41,339 nucleotides of DNA from an uncultured Nitrospira sp. (lineage in GTDB: Bacteria; Nitrospirota; Nitrospiria; Nitrospirales; Nitrospiraceae), in NCBI GenBank assembly GCA_902500715.1, contig CABVRO010000015.1:1-41339 (forward strand), in the 5' to 3' direction. Made by a program: the position numbers and the translations under genes. Below, in pieces: positions 20,001 to 28,373 of the stretch. Position 1 is the stretch's first letter. The number at the start of each line of letters is the position of its first letter. Under the pieces are notes generated by a model that saw nothing but the letters and a program-made list of their open reading frames with translations, did not search any database and was not told where the DNA came from.

Positions 20001-20597
20001 CTATGGCCCGACCGGGATCGTAATGACGATGGCACCCATCACGTCATTGAGCTTGAAATCTCGCTTCGGGCTGTCGGGATGCGCGTTGTGGCAACCGAGG
20101 CAGGCTTGGGTGGCTGCGAGATCGGCATACACCGCTTGAAAATAGCGCGCCTCCCCGATCTTCATAAAGCCGGTGTGGGGTCGGTTCGGTTGCGTCAAGA
20201 TAGTTCCGAGGCCGGCTTTCTCAAGCTCATTCGCCGCGACATTGCGCTTGTTGATCGGCCACAAGCTGATCAGCCGGTACTGAATTCCTAACCCCTTCTT
20301 GGCGATGTACCGTCCCGACTCCATGAGGAATTGAGCCGGAAGCGGCAGCGTATTCTTCTGCTCCCAGTTTTCCGATGCCACGACCACACCCTTCGTTTGC
20401 AGGCGCTCGACGACATGTCTGGTATACACATCCCGGTCTGCTTCAATCACGGCGTGTAGGTAGCTAGCCACCGTTTCGATCGGCAGGGTGACCGGCGCAT
20501 TCTCAGGCAGTGCGCGACTAGGCCACAACACCGTCGCGCCGACGAATACGAATCCCAGCACCGTCGCGACCCGCAGCAATGTTTGAGAGGATGTCAT
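20001..20597 (-). CDS. DUF3365 (Tll0287-like) c-type heme protein, exported
   Basis: The 198-residue protein has an N-terminal hydrophobic signal segment (LLRVATVLGFVFVGATVLW) and is therefore periplasmic or membrane-anchored. A single c-type heme site CLGCH is at residues 166-170. The helix-rich stretch before it, with the ending NDVMGAIVITIPV, fits the DUF3365/Tll0287-like heme domain, which is often a redox or gas sensor module. Here the domain stands alone, with no kinase attached. ATG 20597 is preceded by AAGGAGG at 5-bp spacing, so the longer open frame up to 20738 is not used. The function is unknown; electron transfer or redox sensing is an inference. Confidence 0.82.
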   Translation of the reverse strand: MTSSQTLLRVATVLGFVFVGATVLWPSRALPENAPVTLPIETVASYLHAVIEADRDVYTRHVVERLQTKGVVVASENWEQKNTLPLPAQFLMESGRYIAKKGLGIQYRLISLWPINKRNVAANELEKAGLGTILTQPNRPHTGFMKIGEARYFQAVYADLAATQACLGCHNAHPDSPKRDFKLNDVMGAIVITIPVGP

Positions 20598-21135
20598 GAC
20601 AACCTCCTTGTTGGGCACACGGGTGGTCCGGTCTGGCCGGCGCACCACGTGGGCAGATGAATGGCGCAGTGCGGTCTGGCTCGTGAGTGCTTGTGGAAGT
20701 GGAAGTAGGGAGGAGGAACGAGATGGATTGCCGGGCAAATGCGGAGAATAAGTTGAAAGCTATCGACCCTGAGGATCGGGCGGAGCGATGAGCCGGGATG
20801 CCGGCCCTATCGATGGCCTCCTGAAAAAACAACCGGTCGTGGGAAGGTACCGAAGGCATCGCCCCAGCTCCTTGCCCGTACGAACCAGCGTGCCCGCAAG
20901 ATCATACGATGATTTATCCTACTCTTGAGTCCAGGGGTTGTCCAATGTGGAGATTACACGCATTGAAGAGATCCTGTTCTCAATCACCTGTCGAGTTGAG
21001 CCTCGCGGAAACACGTCGCGCTGTAGGTTGCTGATCACCACGGACTGATTTCCAAGACGCGCTTGATATGGCCTCGCCAGGGAAGCATTTCTTCGATTGC
21101 ATTCGGTTACCGCGCTGCCGTAGCGTAGCCGCGCT
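20598..21135. other. 538-bp region between divergent genes, no recognised gene
   Basis: The promoters of the DUF3365 gene (minus) and of the pseudouridine synthase (plus) should lie here. Frames of up to 120 codons are open on the minus strand but show no family features. One 22-codon frame at 20723-20791 on the plus strand follows a strong GGAGGAG ribosome-like site and is listed separately. Confidence 0.4.
20723..20791 (+). CDS. Possible 22-residue micro-ORF
   Basis: The ATG is preceded by AGGGAGGAGGAACGAG, a near-ideal ribosome binding site. The product MDCRANAENKLKAIDPEDRA plus two residues is polar and unlike anything I know. It could be a leader peptide or chance. Confidence 0.15.
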   Translation: MDCRANAENKLKAIDPEDRAER

Positions 21136-22071
21136 ATGCAAACGGAGTTTATCGTCTCCGCCGGGGAGCAGCCCAAACGATTGGATGTCTTCCTCGTGCA
21201 CCGCGAGCCGAAGCTCTCGCGCGCGGCCTTGCAGCGGATGATTACTGCGGGCTGGGTGCGGGTTAATAGTCTGATCGCCAAATCGAGTCAGCGAATCAAA
21301 GCGGGAGATGTCATCGTCTTTGATGCGCCTCAGGCTGCCCCGTTACGGATCGATGGCGAGACAAAACAGCTGGAGATTCTGTTTGAGGATCATGCGTGCC
21401 TGGTGCTGAATAAGCCCGTCGGGATCGTGGTCCACCCGTCCCCTGGACATTGGTCCAACACGCTGCTGAATGCATTACTAGACCATTGCGCCCGCGGAGG
21501 TGCGGTGGCGACGCCCGGCGTGGTGCATCGTTTGGATAAAGATACATCTGGCGTGATGGTGGTGGCCAAGACAGAGGAGGCGCATCGAAAACTGTCGGTG
21601 CAGTTCGAACGTCATACCATTACCCGTCACTATGAGGCACTCGTCGTGGGTGTGCCGGTTAAATCGGAAGGGCGGATCGAGGTTGCGCTTGGTCCGGATC
21701 GGCACCATCCCAAACGCACCTCAACCCAAACGCTTCAGCCGAAACCTGCGGTCACAGGCTATCGAGTCGAAGAAGCCTTTGGCGAAGCGGCGGCGCGCAT
21801 TGTGCTCAGTCCTCACACTGGCCGTACGCACCAGATACGGGCTCATCTTCAAAGCATCAACCATCCCATCCTCGGGGACCAGGTCTACGGGGGTGAGCGG
21901 GTCGGTGCGATCGCAGGGTATGAGATTCCGCGAGTGATGCTACATGCGCGTCGGTTGGGGTTCACACATCCTGTCACCGGGAGGTATGGCGAGTGGACGG
22001 TTGACACGCCGCCTGATTTCGACAGGGTACGAGGAGTGCTATGCGCCGGGCGATTAGAGAGAAAGACCTGA
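21136..22071 (+). CDS. RluA-family 23S rRNA/tRNA pseudouridine synthase, copy 1
   Basis: The enzyme isomerises specific uridines in rRNA or tRNA to pseudouridine. It has 311 residues. An N-terminal S4 RNA-binding domain (RLDVFLVHREPKLSRAALQR, then VRVNSLIAK) is followed by the catalytic domain. LVLNKPVGIVVHPSPG precedes the active-site motif HRLDKDTSG, whose Asp is 134. The substrate-side GRTHQIRAHL is present. It is RluD-like in architecture, but the target uridine cannot be told. A related gene lies 830 bases downstream. Confidence 0.93.
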   Translation: MQTEFIVSAGEQPKRLDVFLVHREPKLSRAALQRMITAGWVRVNSLIAKSSQRIKAGDVIVFDAPQAAPLRIDGETKQLEILFEDHACLVLNKPVGIVVHPSPGHWSNTLLNALLDHCARGGAVATPGVVHRLDKDTSGVMVVAKTEEAHRKLSVQFERHTITRHYEALVVGVPVKSEGRIEVALGPDRHHPKRTSTQTLQPKPAVTGYRVEEAFGEAAARIVLSPHTGRTHQIRAHLQSINHPILGDQVYGGERVGAIAGYEIPRVMLHARRLGFTHPVTGRYGEWTVDTPPDFDRVRGVLCAGRLERKT

Positions 22072-22539
22072 GATGTCGCGGTCCAAGTGTTGCCGCTGGA
22101 CGAGGAAGTAGGGGAACCGGCCGAATGCGAGCCGGCAACCGACCAGGTAGCGCGGGTGGGTGGTGCCCACGGGGAGGTGAGTCGACCAGCGCACCTCGAA
22201 CAACGTCAATGAGCGCTGTCGCTGCAGCGCCGGATTTTGAAGACTGAGTAATTGTCTGCTCTGAGGTTTCTGGTCAAGCAAGAGGAGAATGCCGTCCGAA
22301 CTGACATTCAACGAATAGGCCTTCCCGAGCATTGTGAAGGCGTCGGAACCATGTCCCTCCACCAGCTCGTAGATGCAAGGAGTCCTGACCGCAAACCGAG
22401 TGTCGATGCGCCGTTCACGCACGGGGGGTGGCATGGGCTGCTCAGTCCGGTTGTCCACAATGGGGGGCAAAGCTTCCACTGTCGGAACGAACGTGTCTTG
22501 CAGCGACCTGAGGATTCTGTGGATAAAATCAGCAGCCAT
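22054..22539 (-). CDS. PilZ-domain protein
   Basis: The 161-residue protein has the two c-di-GMP contacts of PilZ domains: a basic motif RERRIDTRF (about residues 41-49) and N-x-S-x-x-G in LNVSSDGILL (about 77-86). A beta-barrel pattern follows, with FEVRWSTHLPVG and YLVGCRLAF. A helical N-terminal segment of about 40 residues may contact a partner. It is convergent with pseudouridine synthase 1 and overlaps its end by 18 bases. A diguanylate cyclase gene at 31903-32835 could supply the ligand in the same cell. The start ATG has no strong ribosome site. Confidence 0.72.
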   Translation of the reverse strand: MAADFIHRILRSLQDTFVPTVEALPPIVDNRTEQPMPPPVRERRIDTRFAVRTPCIYELVEGHGSDAFTMLGKAYSLNVSSDGILLLLDQKPQSRQLLSLQNPALQRQRSLTLFEVRWSTHLPVGTTHPRYLVGCRLAFGRFPYFLVQRQHLDRDISGLSL

Positions 22540-22901
22540 TGGATTGTCACAATCTCCACATGTTGAAGCGGCAAACCCTCTCGATAAATAAGCAAGTCAG
22601 GTGCCTGTAACGAGAGGGAGAGGCATCATGCTAACAGGATGAATTTTTTCTGGAGTAGGAGTGTCCCATCATGCGACATCATGGGAATGCGCAGAAACAT
22701 GGTGTCAAATCCAACGCACCACTGACAGAAATGAACGGTCACACGTACCTTCGTGCCGGCGTTGAAGGATGCCAGTAGGCAGCGCAACATGTGGATGGAT
22801 TGTGGACGACATGTGTGTGAAGTGTGTAGATGATGGGGACGGAGCGGGCACCTTGTGTTTGTCGGGCCTCTGTGGCAGCCTATGCCTAGGCATGTCGCAG
22901 G
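22540..22901. other. 362-bp region upstream of pseudouridine synthase 2
   Basis: It lies between two divergent genes. It contains an inverted repeat (CCTCTCG near 22577 and CGAGAGG near 22612) and several TGTGGA words, but no coding sequence I can support. Confidence 0.35.
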
Positions 22902-23876
22902 ATGTCAGGCAGTCACCACGTGAATAGGGTCACCACTCCGGTTGAAATTGTCGTGACCGGAGGAGAATCGTCCAAGCGGATCGATGTCTTCCTTGCCAAC
23001 CGGGACCCGACCTTCTCTCGCTCGGCCTTGCAGCGCTTGATCGGGGAAGGGCGCATTCTCATCAATGGACAAACAATCCGGCCAAGCCAGAAGATCAAGC
23101 CGGGGGACTGCATCCGGCTGGAGGTGCCTCGGCCTGAACCGCTGGATCTCAAACCCGAGGCTATCCCCTTTGATATCCTCCACGAAGATGCGGAATTGCT
23201 CGTGCTCCATAAGCCGGCCGGCCTCGTGGTACACCCCGCGCCCGGTAATTGGTCCGGGACGTTAGTAAACGCGCTCCTGCATCACTTTGCGGTCTCGGGT
23301 GTTACCCCGTCGCATATCGGGGGCAAGGAACGCCCGGGACTCGTTCACCGATTGGACAAAGAGACCTCAGGCATCATGGTGATCGCGAAAACGGACCAGA
23401 CGCATCGCGCCCTGGCCGCGCAGTTCAAACTCCACACGATCACCAGGGTGTACGAAGCCTTGATTTGGGGCGTGCCCAAGAAGGGGCATGGCCTCATTGA
23501 ACTGGCGATCGGGCGCGATACCAAAGAGCGGAAAAAGTTTTCGGCGCGGACGACCAAACCGAAACCCTCGGCGACCGACTATCAGGTTGATGAGCGGTAC
23601 GGCAAGATCGCGGCCCATGTGCGCCTCTTCCCCAGAACCGGACGCACCCATCAGTTGCGGGTCCATCTCACGTCGATCGACCATCCTATCCTGGGGGATA
23701 AGACATACGGCGGGGCCAAAGTCATGTCGGTGGCGGGGGTGTCGATTCCCCGTGTCATGCTCCACGCGCGCACGCTGGGATTTACGCATCCTACCGGCGG
23801 GGAGTACCATCAGTTCGATGTGCCCTGTCCGCCCGATATGGAGCAGGTGCGGGATCTCCTTCGCGCAGCCTGCTAG
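22902..23876 (+). CDS. RluA-family pseudouridine synthase, copy 2
   Basis: It has 324 residues and the same architecture as the gene at 21136: an S4 domain (RIDVFLANRDPTFSRSALQR, then ILINGQTIRPSQKIKPGD) and a catalytic domain with LLVLHKPAGLVVHPAPG. The active-site motif is HRLDKETSG with Asp152, and GRTHQLRVHL is present. The two proteins are clearly paralogous along the full length but well diverged, so they probably modify different positions. ATG 22902 was chosen because it precedes the S4 domain by a usual distance. Confidence 0.93.
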   Translation: MSGSHHVNRVTTPVEIVVTGGESSKRIDVFLANRDPTFSRSALQRLIGEGRILINGQTIRPSQKIKPGDCIRLEVPRPEPLDLKPEAIPFDILHEDAELLVLHKPAGLVVHPAPGNWSGTLVNALLHHFAVSGVTPSHIGGKERPGLVHRLDKETSGIMVIAKTDQTHRALAAQFKLHTITRVYEALIWGVPKKGHGLIELAIGRDTKERKKFSARTTKPKPSATDYQVDERYGKIAAHVRLFPRTGRTHQLRVHLTSIDHPILGDKTYGGAKVMSVAGVSIPRVMLHARTLGFTHPTGGEYHQFDVPCPPDMEQVRDLLRAAC

Positions 23877-23955
23877 GAGTGCCAGGCGATCGGCCTGAGT
23901 CAGATTGAAGAATATGCCGAACATGACGGTCGGCGAGAGCGAGGAGAGACGAACG

Positions 23956-24378
23956 ATGGAAACCAGTGCCGTGCTTGATCGGATCGGTGAGCTGATCGCG
24001 CAGCTCAAAACATACGCCTCAAAATTGCCGCCGGTGGTGCACCTCGCGTCGGTGCCGACCGGGGTTAAGCCGAAACCGGAGGCGGTGGAAGTGTTCGAGC
24101 AGGCCCTTCTGCGATTTCGGGAGCAAAGCGGCCGCTCTCCGTTTAAGAGTCTGCAGGATTATCTGATCGAGTCGCTCGAAGCGTTCGAGGTCGGCAATGT
24201 GCTGGGCGTGGTTCAACCGCTTCTGGCCGTCCTTGATCAGGTGGAGCGCATGCATCGGGACAGGGAGATCAAAGTCGGTCCAGCCGAGGAGAAGCGGATG
24301 GGGGAGTATCGCGCGGCGCTGGTCAAGATTTTGCCGGGCAGTCAACCGGAGTTGGAGGGTGCTGGGCGAGGCATGTAG
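23956..24378 (+). CDS. Hypothetical helical protein
   Basis: I do not recognise this 140-residue soluble protein. It appears almost all-helical: ELIAQLKTYASKL near the start, then EVFEQALLRFREQS, LQDYLIESLEAFEVG and LLAVLDQVERMHRD. No cysteines, signal peptide or membrane segment are seen. ATG 23956 has GAGGAG at 9-bp spacing; the frame stays open to a TTG at 23905 with two further ATGs. It follows the pseudouridine synthase on the same strand by 79 bases and may be co-transcribed with it. Confidence 0.6.
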   Translation: METSAVLDRIGELIAQLKTYASKLPPVVHLASVPTGVKPKPEAVEVFEQALLRFREQSGRSPFKSLQDYLIESLEAFEVGNVLGVVQPLLAVLDQVERMHRDREIKVGPAEEKRMGEYRAALVKILPGSQPELEGAGRGM

Positions 24379-24482
24379 GGCGGCAATGGTGAGTTCTCAG
24401 TATTGGGTGGCGAGTTGAACGCCCGGTCGTCGGGGAAGCGACTCAAAACTCAGCACGCATTACTGAAAACTCGCCCGGCGAA

Positions 24483-24662
24483 TCAATGTCCCATCTTCGG
24501 GCCGGCCGCGTTGGCGCCGGCGGTGACCAGCTGGAAGCGAACCGTTGATCCACAGTGCGGACATTTCGCGCGGACCGTTTCCTCGTCGAGGACGTCATAA
24601 TGATCCTGCTTCAGCCACATCAATTGAAAACACTTCGGACAGCTTCGCACTTGCGTTCCCAT
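24483..24662 (-). CDS. Small zinc-ribbon protein (59 residues)
   Basis: The 59-residue protein has two CxxC pairs, CPKC (Cys8, Cys11) and CPHC (Cys34, Cys37), separated by 22 residues. This is a typical zinc-ribbon spacing. It begins GTQVRSCPKCFQLMW, and the tail is Ala/Gly-rich. AAGGGGAAG lies just before the ATG. It is divergent from the GNAT gene, with a 63-bp gap containing the palindrome CGGTTAACCG. The function is unknown; such ribbons often bind nucleic acid or a protein partner. Confidence 0.75.
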   Translation of the reverse strand: MGTQVRSCPKCFQLMWLKQDHYDVLDEETVRAKCPHCGSTVRFQLVTAGANAAGPKMGH

Positions 24663-24680
24663 GGTCTTCCCCTTACACTA

Positions 24681-24690
24681 CGGTTAACCG
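24681..24690. promoter_or_regulatory. Palindrome CGGTTAACCG in a divergent promoter region
   Basis: This 10-bp perfect palindrome lies between the zinc-ribbon gene (minus) and the GNAT gene (plus). The same 10 bases form the core of the palindrome upstream of atpH (13813-13824). It is a possible operator only. Confidence 0.25.
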
Positions 24691-24725
24691 ACTCACCCCG
24701 TTCGGAGGGATTAATTTAGTACAAG

Positions 24726-25169
24726 ATGCCTCCCGCTCTCAAGACCGATCAGCATCCCATCACATTCTCCGACCGCAACGATTTCGACGCTGCACAACTG
24801 ATTCATTTGTACCGGCAGGCTCCCTGGGCCAAGCATCGTGCGCTTGAACAGGCGCAGGCGATGCTGGCGAAGACGGATGTAGTCATTTCGGCCTGGGATG
24901 GCACTCGCCTGGTGGGCTTCGGCCGCGTGCTGACCGACTACGTATTTCGGGCGTCGATTTGGGACGTGATCGTCGATCGCGACTATCAGGGACGAAAGAT
25001 CGGCACCGAGATCGTTCGACGAATTCTCGACCATCCCACCCTTCAGCACGTTGAACTGTTTTGGCTCTGCACGCGCATGCCAGGGTTTTATGAACGGCTC
25101 GGGTTCAGCGCGAAAGAGCAGACCGGCATGGTCTGGTCTCGGAAGAAGTCTGAGCCCCAAGCCTCATAG
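24726..25169 (+). CDS. GNAT-family N-acetyltransferase
   Basis: The 147-residue single-domain protein has the GNAT fold. The acetyl-CoA-binding motif A is IVDRDYQGRKIGTEIVRRIL (about residues 81-100; R/Q-x-x-G-x-G/A variant QGRKIG). The typical FYERLGF is near the end. The N-terminal half contains WAKHRALEQAQAML and GFGRVLTD. The substrate is unknown; small-molecule or protein N-acetylation are both possible. A weakly defined promoter region is shared with the divergent zinc-ribbon gene. Confidence 0.85.
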   Translation: MPPALKTDQHPITFSDRNDFDAAQLIHLYRQAPWAKHRALEQAQAMLAKTDVVISAWDGTRLVGFGRVLTDYVFRASIWDVIVDRDYQGRKIGTEIVRRILDHPTLQHVELFWLCTRMPGFYERLGFSAKEQTGMVWSRKKSEPQAS

Positions 25170-25275
25170 TCCATCCGCCTCCAACGGTTTGCTTTTCCGA
25201 ACTCATCCGGTCCCTGTCGACGATCCCTGGTTCGTCTATCCTTGCCTGTGAGGGGTACGGTCCTACCGGGTTGTT

Positions 25276-26097
25276 CTATGTCGGCTGAATTCGATGCAAT
25301 CGTTTGGGCGAACAGCAGACCGCGAGAAAGAAAAGGCCGGTGGCCAAGAGGACGATGGACGGACCGGAGGGAAGATCAAAGGCATAGGAGAGTAGCACGC
25401 CGCTCACGGCGCAGAAGATGCCGATGAGCATGGAGTAGAGCGTCATCTGAGTCAGGCTGTGCGTGAGCTGGTAGGCGGTAGATGCGGGGATCAGAATCAT
25501 CGCAAACACGAGAATCGCCCCGACGGTTTTCAACGCAATCACCACGGTGAGCGCCACGAGCGTCAGGAGGAGATAGAAGATTTGCCGCGCGGGGACGCCG
25601 GACGCTGCCGCCATCTCCTGGTCGAAGGCGATGAAGTACAGTTCCTTCGAGAGCAGAAGGATAGTTCCCAGCACCACCACGCTGAGCCCGCCGATGGTCA
25701 TGAGTTCTTCCGTGGTTACGGAAAGCACGCTGCCGAACAGGTACCCGTAGACCTCGGGGTTATAGGTCTTCATGAGTCCGAGGAAAAGAATGGCCAGCGC
25801 CATGGTGGCGGTGTAGAGGATGCCGATGGACACGTCCAGTTTCATCCGCCCCTTTTCCTCGACCCAACCCGTGATCCAGACCGTCGCCAGTCCGAACACA
25901 ATGGCGAGACTGAGCGGAGGGAAGCCGAGGAGATAGGCGAGGGTGACACCGGCAAATGCGGCATGGGCGGTTCCGGCCCCTGCGAACGCGAGGCCTCGTA
26001 AGACGACGAACACGCCGATGACGGAGCAGACCGCGCCCACCAGTGCGGCGGCCAGAAGTGAGCGTTGCATGAAATCGTAGGCGAGCAGTTCGAGCAT
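25276..26097 (-). CDS. znuB: Zinc/manganese ABC transporter permease (ABC-3 family)
   Basis: This is the inner-membrane permease of a metal importer. It has 273 residues and seven to nine hydrophobic segments, beginning LLAYDFMQRSLLAAALVGAV. FVVLRGLAFAGAGTAHAAFAG and later ALKTVGAILVFAMILIPAST are ABC-3 family hallmarks. The start is set at the ATG at 26097; the longer frame to 26175 has no family match. It is the last gene of the znuA-znuC-znuB order on the minus strand. An unusual 348-bp non-coding segment separates it from znuC. Zinc versus manganese cannot be decided from the sequence. Confidence 0.9.
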   Translation of the reverse strand: MLELLAYDFMQRSLLAAALVGAVCSVIGVFVVLRGLAFAGAGTAHAAFAGVTLAYLLGFPPLSLAIVFGLATVWITGWVEEKGRMKLDVSIGILYTATMALAILFLGLMKTYNPEVYGYLFGSVLSVTTEELMTIGGLSVVVLGTILLLSKELYFIAFDQEMAAASGVPARQIFYLLLTLVALTVVIALKTVGAILVFAMILIPASTAYQLTHSLTQMTLYSMLIGIFCAVSGVLLSYAFDLPSGPSIVLLATGLFFLAVCCSPKRLHRIQPT

Positions 26098-26445
26098 TAT
26101 AGTATGTGGTGACCTGGTGATCTGTGAATGAGTGCGTGCGATGACTGAGTCGACGGCGTCTCTAGCCCGGACCATTCATGAATACCTGCTCCGGCGTCCG
26201 ATCCTGTCGCCCGGCGAGGCTGTTCTCGTTCGGCCGCCCGGCCGCCTCACCGGCGCGCACATACATGGCGCTCTTTAGTCATCGCGCCGTGCGCCCTCGA
26301 CGGACTGCGAGTACGCCTTCGTCGGCCTCACGTGCGAGCAGCCCCGGCGGGCTTCCGTCTCGAACACCTCGCGACGGCATTCGTGAACAATCCGGGCTTG
26401 GCCCTCGAATCAGGCCCGTCGCCGGTTCGACACGTCATGTGTGCG
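26098..26445. repeat. Segment of unknown nature splitting znuC from znuB; repeat-like
   Basis: Metal-ABC genes are normally a few bases apart, but here 348 bp of GC-rich sequence intervene. It contains overlapping short frames on both strands with Arg/Ala/Pro-rich, low-complexity products. One 34-codon minus-strand frame (26162-26266, starting MYVRAGEAAGRPNENS) reads like the translated fragments that recur between genes in some Nitrospira genomes. That resemblance is from memory and needs a search. I infer an interspersed repeat or insertion remnant rather than a gene. Confidence 0.35.
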
Positions 26446-27225
26446 TCAGTGGTGATGATAATCCTCGACGAGCACGAAGTCCTTGTCCGTAATAACCAGT
26501 TCTTTTCCGTACACCTGGCTCAGAATGTCCGGCTTCAGAACTTCTTGTGGCGGCCCTTGGGCAAAAAGCTTCGTTTTGAGCAACACCAACCGGTCCACCC
26601 GCGACCGAATCATGTTGATGTCGTGGGTGATCATGAGAACGGTCAGCTTCAATTCTTGATGCAGCTGCTGGATCAGTTCCACCACACTATGCTGCGCGGT
26701 GAGGTCCAATCCGGTGGTCGGCTCGTCCAGCAAGAGAATCCGGGGCTGCTGCGCCAGCGCCCGCGCGATGAACACACGTTGCTGCTGCCCGCCGGAGAGG
26801 GCACCTAAGGCGGAGTCTCTGTGATGATCCATGCCGACCTGGGCGAGCGCCGCACGGGCGATGTCCCGATCCTTTTGTGACGGTCGCCGAAAGAGGCCGA
26901 GTGCGCCGTATCGTCCCATCATGGCCGCTTCCAGAACGGTGACGGGAAAGTTCCGGTCGATCATGCCTTTTTGCGGCAGATAGCCGATGAGTGCCCGATG
27001 GTGACAGCGGAGTTCTTCGCAGGCACAGTCGAGGACACGGAGCGTTCCACTCAGCGGAGCCATCAGGCCGAGCACGGCGCGACAGAGTGTCGTTTTCCCG
27101 GATCCATTGGGGCCGATCACGCCGACAAATTCCGATTCCGGAATGGTCAGAGAGATGTCCTCCAAGGCCACGATGCCGGGAAAACCGAAGGTGGCATGGT
27201 CGAAACGAATAATGGGATGGGTCAT
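26446..27225 (-). CDS. znuC: Zinc/manganese ABC transporter ATP-binding protein
   Basis: This cytoplasmic ATPase energises the importer. It has 259 residues. Walker A is GPNGSGKTT (about 37-45), the Q-loop is LPQKG, the ABC signature is LSGGQQQRV, Walker B is ILLLDEPTTGLD and the switch His is in MITHD. The protein ends in a His-rich EDYHHH tail that could bind the metal. The start ATG lies 60 bases after the znuA stop, so the two are likely co-transcribed. Confidence 0.94.
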   Translation of the reverse strand: MTHPIIRFDHATFGFPGIVALEDISLTIPESEFVGVIGPNGSGKTTLCRAVLGLMAPLSGTLRVLDCACEELRCHHRALIGYLPQKGMIDRNFPVTVLEAAMMGRYGALGLFRRPSQKDRDIARAALAQVGMDHHRDSALGALSGGQQQRVFIARALAQQPRILLLDEPTTGLDLTAQHSVVELIQQLHQELKLTVLMITHDINMIRSRVDRLVLLKTKLFAQGPPQEVLKPDILSQVYGKELVITDKDFVLVEDYHHH

Positions 27226-27285
27226 GCGCGGCGGTGTACGTTGAAAATGCTGGTTTGTCGGTCGATGTCCGGGTGGCTGCGGCGG

Positions 27286-28212
27286 TCAGGTTTGCTCAAG
27301 CGCCTGGGCCAATTGGAGCACATTATAGCGGAGCATGTCGAGGTAGGTCTCGGTCCCCGGTATGCCTCCGGGTAAGGTCGTCAACACGGCGATGCGGGCG
27401 CCGGTTTCCCGCGCCAGCAATTGCGGGACCTTCTGGTTCAGTTGTACCTCGGAGATAATTACGCGGACTCGGTCTCGTTTGATGGTTTCGATCAACGTAT
27501 GCAGATGCCGCGCGGAAGGCTCTCCTCCCGGCTGTGTTTGGATCGTGCCGGCGATGTGCAGATCGTAGCGTCGGGCAAAGTAGGGCCAGGCCGGGTGGTG
27601 AACGATCACTGCGCGGTTCGGCAATGAGCGGAGCCGCGCCAGCGACTCGTCCTGCACGCGTGTGAGTGCCTGGAGGTACGTCGCGGTGTTGGTCCGGTAG
27701 TCGGTTGCATGGGCCGGGTCTGCGGCGACCATGGCATCGGAAATGTGTTGGACCATGGTGGCTGCGGCCGTCGGATCCAGCCAGACATGCGGATTCCCCG
27801 CCGCGTGCTCGTGCGAATGGATCGTTCTCGCCGGCTCGGGGTGATCCTGGATCAGCTCGATGTTTTTGGAGGTCGTCACGACCCGCAACGAGCCATTGCC
27901 GGCGTTCTTCACCAGTGAGGACACCCAGACTTCGAGTCCGGCCCCGACTTCGAACAAGAGCGCGGCTTTGCGAACTGCGACGAGATCGCTTGGTTTCGGC
28001 GAATAGGTATGCTCGCTCTCATACCCAGTCATGAGCGAGTTTACATGCACATACGAGCCGCCGACTTGTTGCACCCAGTCCTTCAGAAACGGGAGTGTTA
28101 CGACCACATTGAGCGGCTCGGCTGCAGATGTCTCCTGAATGAACACGGGGGCGCCCCATTCACTGCACATCGCAAATGGGAGAAGCATGGTCAGGACGAT
28201 CAGGCGAAACAT
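27286..28212 (-). CDS. znuA: Zinc/manganese ABC transporter substrate-binding protein
   Basis: This cluster A-I solute-binding protein captures metal in the periplasm. It has 308 residues. The signal peptide is MFRLIVLTMLLPFAMCSEWG. Metal ligands fit the family: His68 in ESEHTYSPKPSD, His142 in GNPHVWLDP, His205/206 in VIVHHPAWPYF and Glu255 in SEVQLNQK. A short His-containing loop (IHSHEH) precedes His142, as in zinc-specific members. The ATG at 28212 starts the signal peptide; the open frame to 28374 overlaps the divergent anmK and is not conserved. It is first in the operon. Confidence 0.93.
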   Translation of the reverse strand: MFRLIVLTMLLPFAMCSEWGAPVFIQETSAAEPLNVVVTLPFLKDWVQQVGGSYVHVNSLMTGYESEHTYSPKPSDLVAVRKAALLFEVGAGLEVWVSSLVKNAGNGSLRVVTTSKNIELIQDHPEPARTIHSHEHAAGNPHVWLDPTAAATMVQHISDAMVAADPAHATDYRTNTATYLQALTRVQDESLARLRSLPNRAVIVHHPAWPYFARRYDLHIAGTIQTQPGGEPSARHLHTLIETIKRDRVRVIISEVQLNQKVPQLLARETGARIAVLTTLPGGIPGTETYLDMLRYNVLQLAQALEQT

Positions 28213-28373
28213 CCGGCGGACGGTAACACCCGATTTCTGCAAAGTCAACGCGAAGGCCGGTGGAGATTGTGCGCGGATGATACGCGCGATGCTTGACCCG
28301 TTGCCGGGGTTTCGATTAGCGTAGCGAACCGAACAGGAGAACACGGCCGGTTGTCTACCGGAAAAGGGGCGCA

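Noticed and set aside
22451..22526. TTGTCCACA and a perfect DnaA-box match TGTGGATAA, as hints of oriC
   Set aside because: Only one perfect box is present and it lies in the PilZ coding sequence (Phe-Ile-His codons). About 0.3 perfect matches are expected by chance in this window, and there is no AT-rich unwinding region or dnaA nearby.
26178..26492. 104-codon plus-strand frame between znuC and znuB
   Set aside because: The Arg/Ser/Pro-rich low-complexity product overlaps znuC; it is better explained as chance translation of a repeat-like segment.
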